In this document: positions 16,606-24,275 of the stretch, piece by piece
Numbering within the stretch: the stretch's first letter is position 1
Layout of the letters: each line of letters opens with the position of its first letter
NCBI GenBank assembly: GCA_947382645.1
Contig: CANDAE010000015.1
Span: forward strand, 1-64,000
Length of the DNA: 64,000 nt
From: Suilimivivens sp009774465
GTDB lineage: Bacteria > Bacillota > Clostridia > Lachnospirales > Lachnospiraceae
Direction of reading: 5' to 3'
Notes under the pieces: model-generated
The model's database searches: none
What the model was told of the DNA's origin: nothing
Seen by the model: the letters and a program-made list of their open reading frames with translations, nothing else
Made by a program: the position numbers and the translations under genes

Positions 16606-18696
16606 TCATAATTTTATTTGATTCAGTGTATCTTCATCCAGGTAAATACTTATTTTCTGGAACTGCAGGCCGGTAAGCGAATTTCCCGCCTCCATGTATT
16701 GTGCCAGACAGTTTCCCAGACCGTTTTGAGATAAATAAGGCGCGCAGTCATACAGTATATCAAAGGTAATTTCATCTTCCAGTGCAAGAAGAAGCTGCTC
16801 TAAGCTGTCTTTTCCCAGATAATATTTAATATCTGAAATTGTCGTCTCCGCAGGCACCGCCACTTCTTTGTTTCTTACCGCTTCGGCAAGATACCTTCCG
16901 GAAAGTTCTGAATCGGAATAAATGATGATATCCAGCAGTTCATCTTTATCAAAAGTTTCCCCCTGATTTAAAAGCCGGGCAAATGCATGGCTTAAGTCTT
17001 CACTGTCCATATAGTACAAAAGCTCCAGCACTTCCTCTTTGCTTATATCGCCTGTCTTTATCCTTTCTTTAACTGCTTCCGCCTGCTCAGCATCTTCCGA
17101 GTAAAAAACAGATTCAAAGTCTTTCTCATGAAAAGAAAAATCAACCTTTAAGTCTCTTACTTTGGCTTCCTGCCCTACAAACTTGATTACATTCCTGCCT
17201 TCATTCATTGTAATGTGGGAAGTTTCTTTTTCTCCCGTTTCATTAACTACCTCCACTGTCCCATCCGGCAAAACATGAACCAGCTTAAATTTACCGTTTA
17301 ACACTTCAAATACTGATTTTATCTGGATTTCTGTCTCCTTAGACGCATTGACAATCAACACACTATTGGCACCGTTTAAAAACATTCCGTTACATTCAAT
17401 CTGCTTACCGCCCTTATAAATGTACATATGGTATTGATCTGTTACATCCGCTCCGGCAATCAGCTCATCATCTTCGTATGCACGCCATGCATCTCCATTT
17501 TTATTCACATATACCGGCTCTGCAAGAAAACTTTCCACACTGGAAGCCATCATCCATGATGTCATCTCATCCCAAAAGGAAGTATATTCCTCATCCCAGT
17601 TTTCTCCTGCAATATGAACCGGCATGGAATCCGGACCAGCTTCTATACTGCTGCAGGCAGACAAGGTAATTAATCCTGTGGACAAAAATACGGACAGCAA
17701 TGCTTTCAATCCACTTTTTTCTTTATATTGGAGAATTCCTTTAAGACGTTCTTTCAAATCCTGTTTTTTCTCCAAAAGAGTTAAGGATGGTATCCTTCTT
17801 CCGGCGCTTATGCTTTTCTGTGCCGCATCTAAAAGAATATTGCCATACGCCTTTTTTCCGTCTTTCGTCAAACATGCAAGTACCATTTCATCACAGGAAA
17901 GCTCACAGTCTGTATTTAACCTTCTGCCCACCAGATAAAGGGCCGGATTAAACCAGTGTATACAAAGTAAAATCTGATAGAGCCACTTATACCACAAATC
18001 CTTTCTTTTCACATGAGCCAATTCATGATGAAGAATCATGGGAAGCTGCTCCATCTCCCTTTCCTGCTTTGGAAGGACAATCACCGGATTAAATAACCCA
18101 ACAGTAATAGGGCCGGATATTGCTTCGGTTTCATATACTTTGGGCAGCTTTTTCATGCGAATCCTTTTACATATATTTTCTTCCGCATCAAGCACCTGAC
18201 TGTCTGAAACAGGCGTCCAGTCTTTTTTCACACAACTTGTAAACTTCCGGTAATCTGTTATTTTTACCAGTAAAGTAATTAACACTCCTAAAACCCACAG
18301 GATTCCTGCTGCCTGCCAAAGATCCGGCTTGGGCAGAATTGGCTTATCAGTGATCGGTTCAAATCCTGCTTTCTGCGCTTTAGGCTTTTCCAGTATCGGC
18401 AAATCTTCTGCGCCGGCATTTCCTGCTTCTGTCTCTTTCGCTTCATCAGACTTAAACATTTCATTTTCTTCCTGTGTTCCATTCACAGATACAGGCAGCG
18501 TCATATGCCAAAAATCCATTTCAACAGAAACAGGAAGCATCAGCCTTGCAATCACCAGCAGCCAGATATAATAATTCCAGCGCTTGGAAAGGAATCTTTT
18601 TGTTACAGGACGTATCAATAAAATCAGCAGCCCAGTCAATGCACCTGACAGAGACAATGACAAAACGCATAGAAAAATCTGTTTTAACATATTCAT
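16606..18696 (-). CDS. M56 BlaR1-like membrane sensor peptidase, copy 1
   Basis: The N-terminal membrane helices (LCVLSLSLSGALTGLLILLI, YYIWLLVIARLMLPV) are followed by a zinc peptidase domain with HHELAHVKRKDLWYKW, the HExxH metal site, and SCDEMVLACL. Next comes a membrane segment ending in a lipobox-like LITLSACSSIEAG. The roughly 340-residue extracellular C-terminus is not a penicillin-binding sensor; it ends in short helical repeats. Family members cleave or inactivate the cognate BlaI when a signal is sensed. The gene follows its BlaI partner by 19 bp; GGGAG before ATG 18696 selects that start. Confidence 0.9.
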   Translation of the reverse strand: MNMLKQIFLCVLSLSLSGALTGLLILLIRPVTKRFLSKRWNYYIWLLVIARLMLPVSVEMDFWHMTLPVSVNGTQEENEMFKSDEAKETEAGNAGAEDLPILEKPKAQKAGFEPITDKPILPKPDLWQAAGILWVLGVLITLLVKITDYRKFTSCVKKDWTPVSDSQVLDAEENICKRIRMKKLPKVYETEAISGPITVGLFNPVIVLPKQEREMEQLPMILHHELAHVKRKDLWYKWLYQILLCIHWFNPALYLVGRRLNTDCELSCDEMVLACLTKDGKKAYGNILLDAAQKSISAGRRIPSLTLLEKKQDLKERLKGILQYKEKSGLKALLSVFLSTGLITLSACSSIEAGPDSMPVHIAGENWDEEYTSFWDEMTSWMMASSVESFLAEPVYVNKNGDAWRAYEDDELIAGADVTDQYHMYIYKGGKQIECNGMFLNGANSVLIVNASKETEIQIKSVFEVLNGKFKLVHVLPDGTVEVVNETGEKETSHITMNEGRNVIKFVGQEAKVRDLKVDFSFHEKDFESVFYSEDAEQAEAVKERIKTGDISKEEVLELLYYMDSEDLSHAFARLLNQGETFDKDELLDIIIYSDSELSGRYLAEAVRNKEVAVPAETTISDIKYYLGKDSLEQLLLALEDEITFDILYDCAPYLSQNGLGNCLAQYMEAGNSLTGLQFQKISIYLDEDTLNQIKL

Positions 18697-18715
18697 AACC
18701 ACACTCCCATCTGTA

Positions 18716-19090
18716 TCAATTCATTGTCCGGTTGAAATAATTACGAAGTTCTTCTATGTCTTCTTTCGTCAGTGCCTCACTGTTTACCAGTGCAGCCGCC
18801 AGATTTCTTGAACTGCCTTTAAAAAATTTGTCCACAAAATGTTTCGTTTCTTCCTTTACATATTCCTCACGCTTTATGCAGGGAACATAATAATATACTT
18901 CCCTCTTTTCCTGCCTGATCACTCCTTTTTTTAACAGCCTTTGAATCAATGTCAAAACCGTCGTTCTCTCCCAGTTCTTATTCTCCTCAAGCCGAGTACG
19001 GATTTCACCGGCATTTAAAGGAGCATCCGCCGACCACAATACTTCCAGAATTTCCAGTTCCGCATCCGAAACTGTTACTTTCTTTTCCAT
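18716..19090 (-). CDS. BlaI/MecI-family repressor, partner of M56 copy 1
   Basis: The 124-residue winged-helix repressor (VSDAELEILEVLWSADAPLN, ERTTVLTLIQRLLKKGVIRQ) has the usual C-terminal dimerisation helices. It should repress its own operon until the M56 sensor downstream is activated. The open frame begins at 19129, but homology starts at MEKKVTV (ATG 19090). Operator-like dyads lie immediately upstream at 19140-19177. No beta-lactamase gene is nearby, so the regulon is probably cell-envelope related, which is inference. Confidence 0.9.
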   Translation of the reverse strand: MEKKVTVSDAELEILEVLWSADAPLNAGEIRTRLEENKNWERTTVLTLIQRLLKKGVIRQEKREVYYYVPCIKREEYVKEETKHFVDKFFKGSSRNLAAALVNSEALTKEDIEELRNYFNRTMN

Positions 19091-19139
19091 TAATCTATAC
19101 CTGCCTTCCCTTATGTCTTCTTCTGGCATATGCTACAGA

Positions 19140-19177
19140 CTACTTTTGTAGACAGTTATAGTTTACACCTGTAGACA
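19140..19177. promoter_or_regulatory. Operator-like dyads before blaI of pair 1
   Basis: CTAC-TTTT-GTAG (19140-19151) and TACA-CC-TGTA (19164-19173) are perfect palindromes. Each ends in the octamer TGTAGACA (19147-19154 and 19170-19177), exactly 23 bp apart. They match the TACA/TGTA type of BlaI-family operators. The site lies just behind the stop of the upstream M56 gene, so pair 1 probably has its own regulated promoter. Confidence 0.65.
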
Positions 19178-19184
19178 AAAAATG

Positions 19185-20834
19185 TCAATCCCCGAAAATC
19201 TTATTCATTTCCTCCTCTGAAAGGAGAGCCATCCCCACTACATTTCCGTTTTCATCATACTGTGTCATCACACCGGTATGCCCATTTTCATCACTGGCAG
19301 GCCTTGACAGTACCGTCCCGCTGAACAGGTCGGAATTCCATCCATATTCATTATCCGCAAAAAACCTTATTGGTTCACCATGAAAGTAAAGCTGATAGTC
19401 GTTTTCAAAAACTTCCGCACTGAGGCCGAAACTTTCATATTTTTCCACCACCTTTAACACAGAATTTTTCATGATTCCAACTGCGCTTGTTTCTTCATAA
19501 ATATATTCCGCTTCCGAATAATCTGTTTTACCTTCTGACGCCACTAAGGCTCCATCATCCGGCAAATTATTTTCTTCACCAGGCTGCCCGACATAGTAAA
19601 AATGCTCTGTTGCCTGAGAGGTCTCTTCTGCAATTTCTGTGGTTGTAATTTTTTCATCCGGCAGATAAACAATCGTTTCCTCATTTACATCCGTTCCTGC
19701 TACCCCATTACGATAATCCTCCCCCTGGCCTGTACCAGATGCCTCTCCTGTTACCAGGGAAGGTTCCTGTCTCGTATCATTCCCATTTACAAGCAGCAGA
19801 ACAACTGCTGCTGCCACCACCACAGCGACTGTAATTACCACCCATTTTTTCGTTTTCTTCTGTTCCACTGCTTTTTTAATTCTTATTTTCACACTGTTTT
19901 CTCCAAAACCAATGGGATAACCAAACTTTGCGTCACGCTCTCCTGAAAATGCCAAAAGTGTTCTGGCATATTCTTTATTGCTGTCATATCCTATTTTTTT
20001 CAGTACTGCTTCATCACAGGAAATCTCCATATCCTGCTCCATACAGTAAAAAGCAAGCCACACCAGCGGGTTAAACCAATGCAGGCACAGCGCCAGATAT
20101 GCAATTGGCTTAATCAGATAGTCCTTTCGCCGGATATGCATTTTTTCATGCTCCATAATCATTTTCGTCTGTACCTGGTCAAGCCCTTCGGGCAGATATA
20201 TCACCGGTATGACCGGCGCTGCCTTTCGTGCAGGTTTTAATGCTCCTGCCACAAAAGGCGTCTTGATCTTATCTGAAATTATCACTGTAAAACCCTGATT
20301 TTCTATTTGATATTCACCTGCATTGTTTTTACCACATTTTTTTAACCGTGAATTCAAAATAAAATAACTGACTGCTCCATACACGATCAGCAGGGATGCG
20401 CCTATTCCCCATATTACAGCCAGTTTTGTCCAAATGTTGTCTACTTTTAGAAAAAAGGCATTCACTTTCCGGAGGGAGTATTCCTTTCCGTTATACAGGA
20501 CATTGTCACTGCCTTCATCAGGTTTAATCTGTTTTGATTCATCAGCATTGTATACATCATATAGTTCTTTTAATCCGTTTACCCTGCCCTTGTCACTTTC
20601 CCATACCCAAAGGTTGGTGTTATCACCAATTTCCACCAGCTTTTCAGCAGGAATAAGTCCCCAATCCGTATGCAGGGCAATCGGACACAAAAGCCGCAAA
20701 CCTACCGCCAGCCATAAGACATAGGAAAAAATCCTTGGTGCCGGCTTTAGAAAAAGCCTTAACAGCAAAACTGCCAAAATAGCAATAGATGCTGTGTAAC
20801 TCATATTTAGTATTGTTATAAATAATCCGCTCAT
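19185..20834 (-). CDS. M56 BlaR1-like membrane sensor peptidase, copy 2
   Basis: Membrane helices at the N-terminus (ILNMSYTASIAILAVLLLRL, YVLWLAVGLRLLCPIAL) and a further helix before the peptidase domain surround a zinc site MEHEKMHIRRKDYLIKP (HExxH) with ISCDEAVL downstream. Another membrane helix (WVVITVAVVVAAAVVLLLV) leads into a roughly 190-residue extracellular tail rich in Glu and Thr. That tail is unlike the one in copy 1, so the two sensors probably respond to different signals. The BlaI stop lies directly before it, and GGAGG four bases before ATG 20834 fixes the start. Confidence 0.9.
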   Translation of the reverse strand: MSGLFITILNMSYTASIAILAVLLLRLFLKPAPRIFSYVLWLAVGLRLLCPIALHTDWGLIPAEKLVEIGDNTNLWVWESDKGRVNGLKELYDVYNADESKQIKPDEGSDNVLYNGKEYSLRKVNAFFLKVDNIWTKLAVIWGIGASLLIVYGAVSYFILNSRLKKCGKNNAGEYQIENQGFTVIISDKIKTPFVAGALKPARKAAPVIPVIYLPEGLDQVQTKMIMEHEKMHIRRKDYLIKPIAYLALCLHWFNPLVWLAFYCMEQDMEISCDEAVLKKIGYDSNKEYARTLLAFSGERDAKFGYPIGFGENSVKIRIKKAVEQKKTKKWVVITVAVVVAAAVVLLLVNGNDTRQEPSLVTGEASGTGQGEDYRNGVAGTDVNEETIVYLPDEKITTTEIAEETSQATEHFYYVGQPGEENNLPDDGALVASEGKTDYSEAEYIYEETSAVGIMKNSVLKVVEKYESFGLSAEVFENDYQLYFHGEPIRFFADNEYGWNSDLFSGTVLSRPASDENGHTGVMTQYDENGNVVGMALLSEEEMNKIFGD

Positions 20835-20849
20835 TTTTCCTCCATTCAC

Positions 20850-21215
20850 TTAACTGTTTTCCTGATACTCGTCAATAAACCGCTGCATCTCTTCCACTTC
20901 TTTCGAAGATAATTTTCTCCCCCCGCAAAAGGCGGTAAGAAACTTAGGGAGTGAGCCCGCAAACACATCCTCCACGTACTTCCGGCTCTGCATTCCATAA
21001 AATTCTTCCCTGCTCATCCGTGCTGTTACAATGGCGTTTTCATTTTGAAAAATCCCCTTTTGACACAACTTTTTTAATACGGTGTATGTAGTTGATTTCT
21101 TCCAGTTCATTTCCTTTTCACATACTTTTACCAGTTCCGGCGAGCTGATGGGTTCACGGGCCCATATAATTTCGGCAAATTTTTCTTCTGCTTCTGCAAG
21201 TTTGTAATTTCCCAT
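20850..21215 (-). CDS. BlaI/MecI-family repressor, partner of M56 copy 2
   Basis: Winged-helix repressor core from MGNYKLAEAEEKFAEIIW through KKSTTYTVLKKLCQKGIFQN to a helical C-terminus, 121 residues from ATG 21215. The open frame extends to ATG 21272 and would add MRIQPIDLYARSNAQMGIK. Those residues are encoded by a repeat (21217-21286) found in front of another gene as well. There is no good ribosome binding site before 21215, so translation from the repeat cannot be excluded. The operator-like dyads at 21460-21505 lie upstream. Confidence 0.85.
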   Translation of the reverse strand: MGNYKLAEAEEKFAEIIWAREPISSPELVKVCEKEMNWKKSTTYTVLKKLCQKGIFQNENAIVTARMSREEFYGMQSRKYVEDVFAGSLPKFLTAFCGGRKLSSKEVEEMQRFIDEYQENS

Positions 21216-21216
21216 T

Positions 21217-21286
21217 TTTATACCCATCTGCGCGTTGCTGCGCGCGTACAAATCAATAGGTTGAATACGCATTTTTATTCAACCTT
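21217..21286. repeat. 70-bp dispersed repeat with start codon in a hairpin loop, copy 1
   Basis: This segment matches 49331-49400 at 65 of 70 positions. On the minus strand it contains GGTTGAATA/TATTCAACC around an 8-base loop holding an ATG. A second stem has CGCG arms. In both copies it abuts the coding region of the following gene and supplies an in-frame 19-20 residue extension. Confidence 0.75.
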
Positions 21287-21316
21287 CCATGCTGGAGCTG
21301 TTTTTGCGAAGGCCGC

Positions 21317-21411
21317 GAGCCAAATTTCAAATTTGGCTCTGGGATATCGAGTTTGTGGCTCCGGCACAAACTCGTGGGTGAGAAATCAGCACATCAGTGG
21401 ATTTTTCAACC
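21317..21411. repeat. Multi-hairpin intergenic repeat element, copy 2
   Basis: GAGCCAAATTT/AAATTTGGCTC (21317-21339) is an almost loopless palindrome. GAGTTTGTG/CACAAACTC (21349-21373) encloses GCTCCGG. The stretch 21358-21411 aligns with 10030-10084 and shares the loop AGCACATCAGTG. It lies in the leader between the operator dyads and the second blaI gene. Confidence 0.68.
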
Positions 21412-21459
21412 TTTTCTTCTGTGCGGGTTATATTTCATAGCTGCGAGTTTCCGCGTTTA

Positions 21460-21505
21460 GTCTACAAGCGATAGACCTTCTAGTGGTAGTCTATTCCTTA
21501 TAGAC
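21460..21505. promoter_or_regulatory. Operator-like dyads before blaI of pair 2
   Basis: Two 17-bp dyads of the form GTCTA-N7-TAGAC lie at 21460-21476 and 21489-21505, starting 29 bp apart. The first contains GTCTACA, the complement of the TGTAGAC seen before the other blaI genes. This is the likely autorepression site. The leader between here and the gene is about 250 bp and filled by repeat elements. No gene was seen in 21287-21668. Confidence 0.6.
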
Positions 21506-21668
21506 CATTTTGTCAATGTGTAATATTCTTAAATAATAGAGAATTCAAAATATAACCCGATGCATAACCGCATTACATTAACCATTATAACAGCCACGTC
21601 CATAATCTGATAACCATCTATATTTTTAGTCTTTAAAATGTTTTCTAATAACCTCTTCCATTCTGCCC

Positions 21669-22193
21669 TTACCCCTTCATCCTGTCAGTCATCTCCTCCA
21701 CAGAAATGCACTCCGCATATCTGCCCTTCCACATAAACTCGTTATAATACTTATAACTCTGCTCACTTGTCATAAAAGCATTATCAAATGTGGAATTCGC
21801 ATTCTCCGGCACGATTATTTTAAAACCATGCTCAAATCCACACTTGATTGTTGCATCAATACAATAATCCGTCTGTAATCCAACCACCACCACTGTACGG
21901 ACATTCTTTTCCGTCAAGTATTCCAACAAGCCTGTTCTCTTAAAAGAACTATTTACCGTCTTATCGAAAATCTTCTCATCTGGTTGTGGACTAAAACCTT
22001 CATATATCTCAAAACCCGGTGTTCCTTTTGTCAATTTCGAGCCAACACCATCATCGTGCCTTACATAAATAACTTCAACAGCATTGTATCTGGCAGCTGC
22101 AATTAATGTTTTAACAGCATTCTCGAATGTATTAAAGTTATATAAATCCGGAATAGTTATCAATTTCTGTGTATCAACTACTAAAAGTACCAT
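21669..22193 (-). CDS. Isochorismatase-like cysteine hydrolase
   Basis: A 174-residue soluble enzyme of the cysteine hydrolase superfamily. The catalytic aspartate is in MVLLVVDTQ, the lysine follows DKTVNSSF, and the cysteine is in VVVGLQTDYCIDATIKCGFEHG with the usual preceding cis-peptide region. Members hydrolyse amides such as nicotinamide or related small molecules; the substrate cannot be assigned here. It stands alone between the blaI region and metK. Confidence 0.88.
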   Translation of the reverse strand: MVLLVVDTQKLITIPDLYNFNTFENAVKTLIAAARYNAVEVIYVRHDDGVGSKLTKGTPGFEIYEGFSPQPDEKIFDKTVNSSFKRTGLLEYLTEKNVRTVVVVGLQTDYCIDATIKCGFEHGFKIIVPENANSTFDNAFMTSEQSYKYYNEFMWKGRYAECISVEEMTDRMKG

Positions 22194-22390
22194 CTGTTCA
22201 ACCTCACTCTTATTTCCTCAAATTATTTTTCTTATCAAAAAATGCTTTTTCCAACATATCATACTCTACATTAGTATAGCTATTATTGCCTCCCAATCGC
22301 ATTCCCACAGATTTCTGCAGTACAATTCAAAATTTTACACAGTGTTTCTAATGTGTTCGCTGTAACACACATGAACAGTTAGAAAAGACA

Positions 22391-22434
22391 AAATGAAAAT
22401 GCATGAAAAAGCATCCTTCAGCCTTCTCATGCAT
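22391..22434 (-). terminator. Probable terminator after metK
   Basis: On the minus strand ATGCATGA (22427-22434) pairs with TCATGCAT (22399-22406) across a 20-nt loop, followed by an interrupted T-rich stretch. It lies 44 bp after the metK stop. Confidence 0.45.
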
Positions 22435-22477
22435 CTTTCATTTTAACTATAATCTCAATATTCTATAATTGGAAATC

Positions 22478-23677
22478 TTATAAGTATTTTTTAAGTACAT
22501 CCACCTTGTCAAGTTTTTCCCAGGGAAGATCAAGGTCGTTACGTCCAAAATGTCCGTAAGCAGCAGTCTGCTTATAAATCGGGCGACGCAGATCCAGCAT
22601 CTTGATAATTCCTGCCGGACGGAGATCAAAATTCTCTCTGACCACATCCACCAGCTTTTCATCAGAAACCTTACCTGTTCCAAAGGTATCAATCATAATG
22701 GAAGTGGGCTGTGCAACGCCGATAGCGTAGGAAAGCTGAATTTCACATTTATCAGCAAGTCCTGCTGCCACAATGTTCTTTGCAACATAGCGGGCTGCAT
22801 AAGCAGCACTTCTGTCAACCTTGGTGCAGTCTTTTCCTGAAAAGGCTCCGCCGCCATGACGTGCGTATCCGCCATAAGTATCTACAATGATTTTACGTCC
22901 GGTAAGACCTGCATCCCCGTGAGGTCCACCGATTACAAAACGTCCGGTAGGGTTGATAAAGTACTTGGTATTTTCATCCAAAAGCTCTTTGGGAAGGATG
23001 GGATCAAACACATACTTCTTAATATCTTCATGAATCTGCTCCTGTGTCACATCATCATCATGCTGAGTAGATAAAACAACTGCCTCCAAACGGATGGGCT
23101 TTCCGGCTTCATCATATTCTACGGAAACCTGGCTCTTTCCGTCCGGTCTTAAATATTTTAATGTACCGTCCTTACGAACCTTCGTAAGTTGAAGCGCCAG
23201 TTTATGTGCAAGTGAGATAGAATAAGGCATATATTCTTCTGTCTCATTGGTCGCATAGCCAAACATCATACCCTGATCGCCTGCACCGATTGCCTCGATC
23301 TGTGCATCGGACATTTTGCTTTCTGCTTCTTCCTTCTTTGCTTCTAATGCTTTATCAACACCCATCGCAATATCTGCGGACTGTTCGTCGATTGCAACCA
23401 GTACTGCGCAGGTATTTCCGTCAAAACCATATTCTGACTTGGTATAGCCGATTTCCTTAACGGTATCGCGCACTACCTTCTGGATATCAACATAAGCTTT
23501 TGTGGTGATTTCTCCTGTCACAAGCACAAATCCTGTACAGGTAGCAGTCTCACATGCCACGCGGCTCATGGGATCGCTTTCCATACATGCATCAAGAATG
23601 GCGTCTGAAATGGCGTCGCAGACTTTGTCGGGATGTCCTTCTGTTACTGATTCGGAAGTAAATAATCTTTTTTCCAT
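22478..23677 (-). CDS. metK: S-adenosylmethionine synthetase
   Basis: Makes S-adenosylmethionine from methionine and ATP. The 399-residue sequence has the N-terminal FTSESVTEGHPDKVCDAISD with the ATP-binding histidine, and the signature GAGDQGMMFGYA. It also has GGPHGDAGLTGRKIIVDTYG and GGGAFSGKDCTKVDRSAAY. A strong AGGAGAAAG lies before ATG 23677. A SAM-I riboswitch with its own terminator precedes it, giving feedback control by the product. Confidence 0.98.
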   Translation of the reverse strand: MEKRLFTSESVTEGHPDKVCDAISDAILDACMESDPMSRVACETATCTGFVLVTGEITTKAYVDIQKVVRDTVKEIGYTKSEYGFDGNTCAVLVAIDEQSADIAMGVDKALEAKKEEAESKMSDAQIEAIGAGDQGMMFGYATNETEEYMPYSISLAHKLALQLTKVRKDGTLKYLRPDGKSQVSVEYDEAGKPIRLEAVVLSTQHDDDVTQEQIHEDIKKYVFDPILPKELLDENTKYFINPTGRFVIGGPHGDAGLTGRKIIVDTYGGYARHGGGAFSGKDCTKVDRSAAYAARYVAKNIVAAGLADKCEIQLSYAIGVAQPTSIMIDTFGTGKVSDEKLVDVVRENFDLRPAGIIKMLDLRRPIYKQTAAYGHFGRNDLDLPWEKLDKVDVLKKYL

Positions 23678-23710
23678 TTTCTTTCTCCTTTTCGTTTTAT
23701 TTAATTGCTG

Positions 23711-23745
23711 AAAAAAGTCCGCTTATTTTATCTAAATAAGCGGAC
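23711..23745 (-). terminator. Expression-platform terminator of the SAM riboswitch
   Basis: GTCCGCTTATTT-type stem (arms at 23734-23745 and 23717-23728) with a six-base T-run at 23711-23716, 33 bp before the metK start. It should form when SAM is bound to the upstream aptamer. Confidence 0.85.
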
Positions 23746-23766
23746 CTGACGATCGATAATCAAATC

Positions 23767-23879
23767 CTCTTATTGTTCGATTTGCCAGTTGGCTCCTTGC
23801 TCGCTCAGGTAGGCACCTTCCATTATGGGGTTGCCGTGGCTTCTCAGGTCCTATGTACCTCCACCACTCTGAATAAGAG
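23767..23879 (-). ncRNA. SAM-I (S-box) riboswitch aptamer
   Basis: Minus-strand P1 is formed by CTCTTATT and AATAAGAG at the two ends. Inside are the S-box signatures AGAGTGGTGGAGG, CCTGAGAAGCCACGGCAACC, GGAAGGTGCCTACCTGAGC and the final GAGCCAACTGGCAAA-type segment. Binding of SAM stabilises P1 and allows the downstream terminator, switching metK off. Pattern and context agree fully. Confidence 0.96.
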
Positions 23880-23919
23880 ATTCTGCACAATATTGAATTT
23901 TCATATCCTGTCTGTACCT

Positions 23920-23948
23920 AGATTACATCATCTGCAATGTTTTGTCAA
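23920..23948 (-). promoter_or_regulatory. Sigma-A promoter of metK
   Basis: On the minus strand TTGACA (23943-23948) and TAATCT (23920-23925) are 17 bp apart, placed about 40 bp before the S-box aptamer. It overlaps the end region of the upstream TIGR04076-like gene's trailer. Confidence 0.75.
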
Positions 23949-23957
23949 TATGCTACA

Positions 23958-24263
23958 CTAAAATGCTTCCACCTTAAAAACAACCGGGCGGATTCCGTCT
24001 GTACAGCACACGATAGTCTGCCTCTCTTTATTGCTCCAGGGGGTATAGGTTGCGCCGCAGGCTATGGCGCTTACATTGGGGTAAATATCGATCCACGCCC
24101 AGGGACAAAATCCTTCCGGCATTCTGGCACTGCCCTCATAAATAAATACATCGCCTTCATTTAAAAGAGAACAGGCACCGGCTTCTTTCCCTTCCGTTAA
24201 ATATTCCTCTGCAAAATCAGAATAAAACTCTTTCTTTAAAACTGTGATTTTTACTTTTCCTAT
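23958..24263 (-). CDS. TIGR04076-like small protein with apparent ATA start codon
   Basis: The open frame encodes 101 residues containing MPEGFCPWAWIDIYPN and IVCCTDGIRPVVFKVE, the conserved Cys/Trp pattern I recognise as TIGR04076, a family of unknown function. AGGAGG lies 8 nt ahead of ATA (24261-24263), exactly where the family's initiator Met belongs. No ATG, GTG, TTG or CTG occurs in frame between the upstream stop (the TAG of the chemoreceptor gene) and an internal ATG about 48 codons in. Either ATA is used, helped by coupling to the gene 12 bp upstream, or the start was lost by one mutation. Confidence 0.72.
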   Translation of the reverse strand: MGKVKITVLKKEFYSDFAEEYLTEGKEAGACSLLNEGDVFIYEGSARMPEGFCPWAWIDIYPNVSAIACGATYTPWSNKERQTIVCCTDGIRPVVFKVEAF

Positions 24264-24275
24264 ACAGGATTCCTC

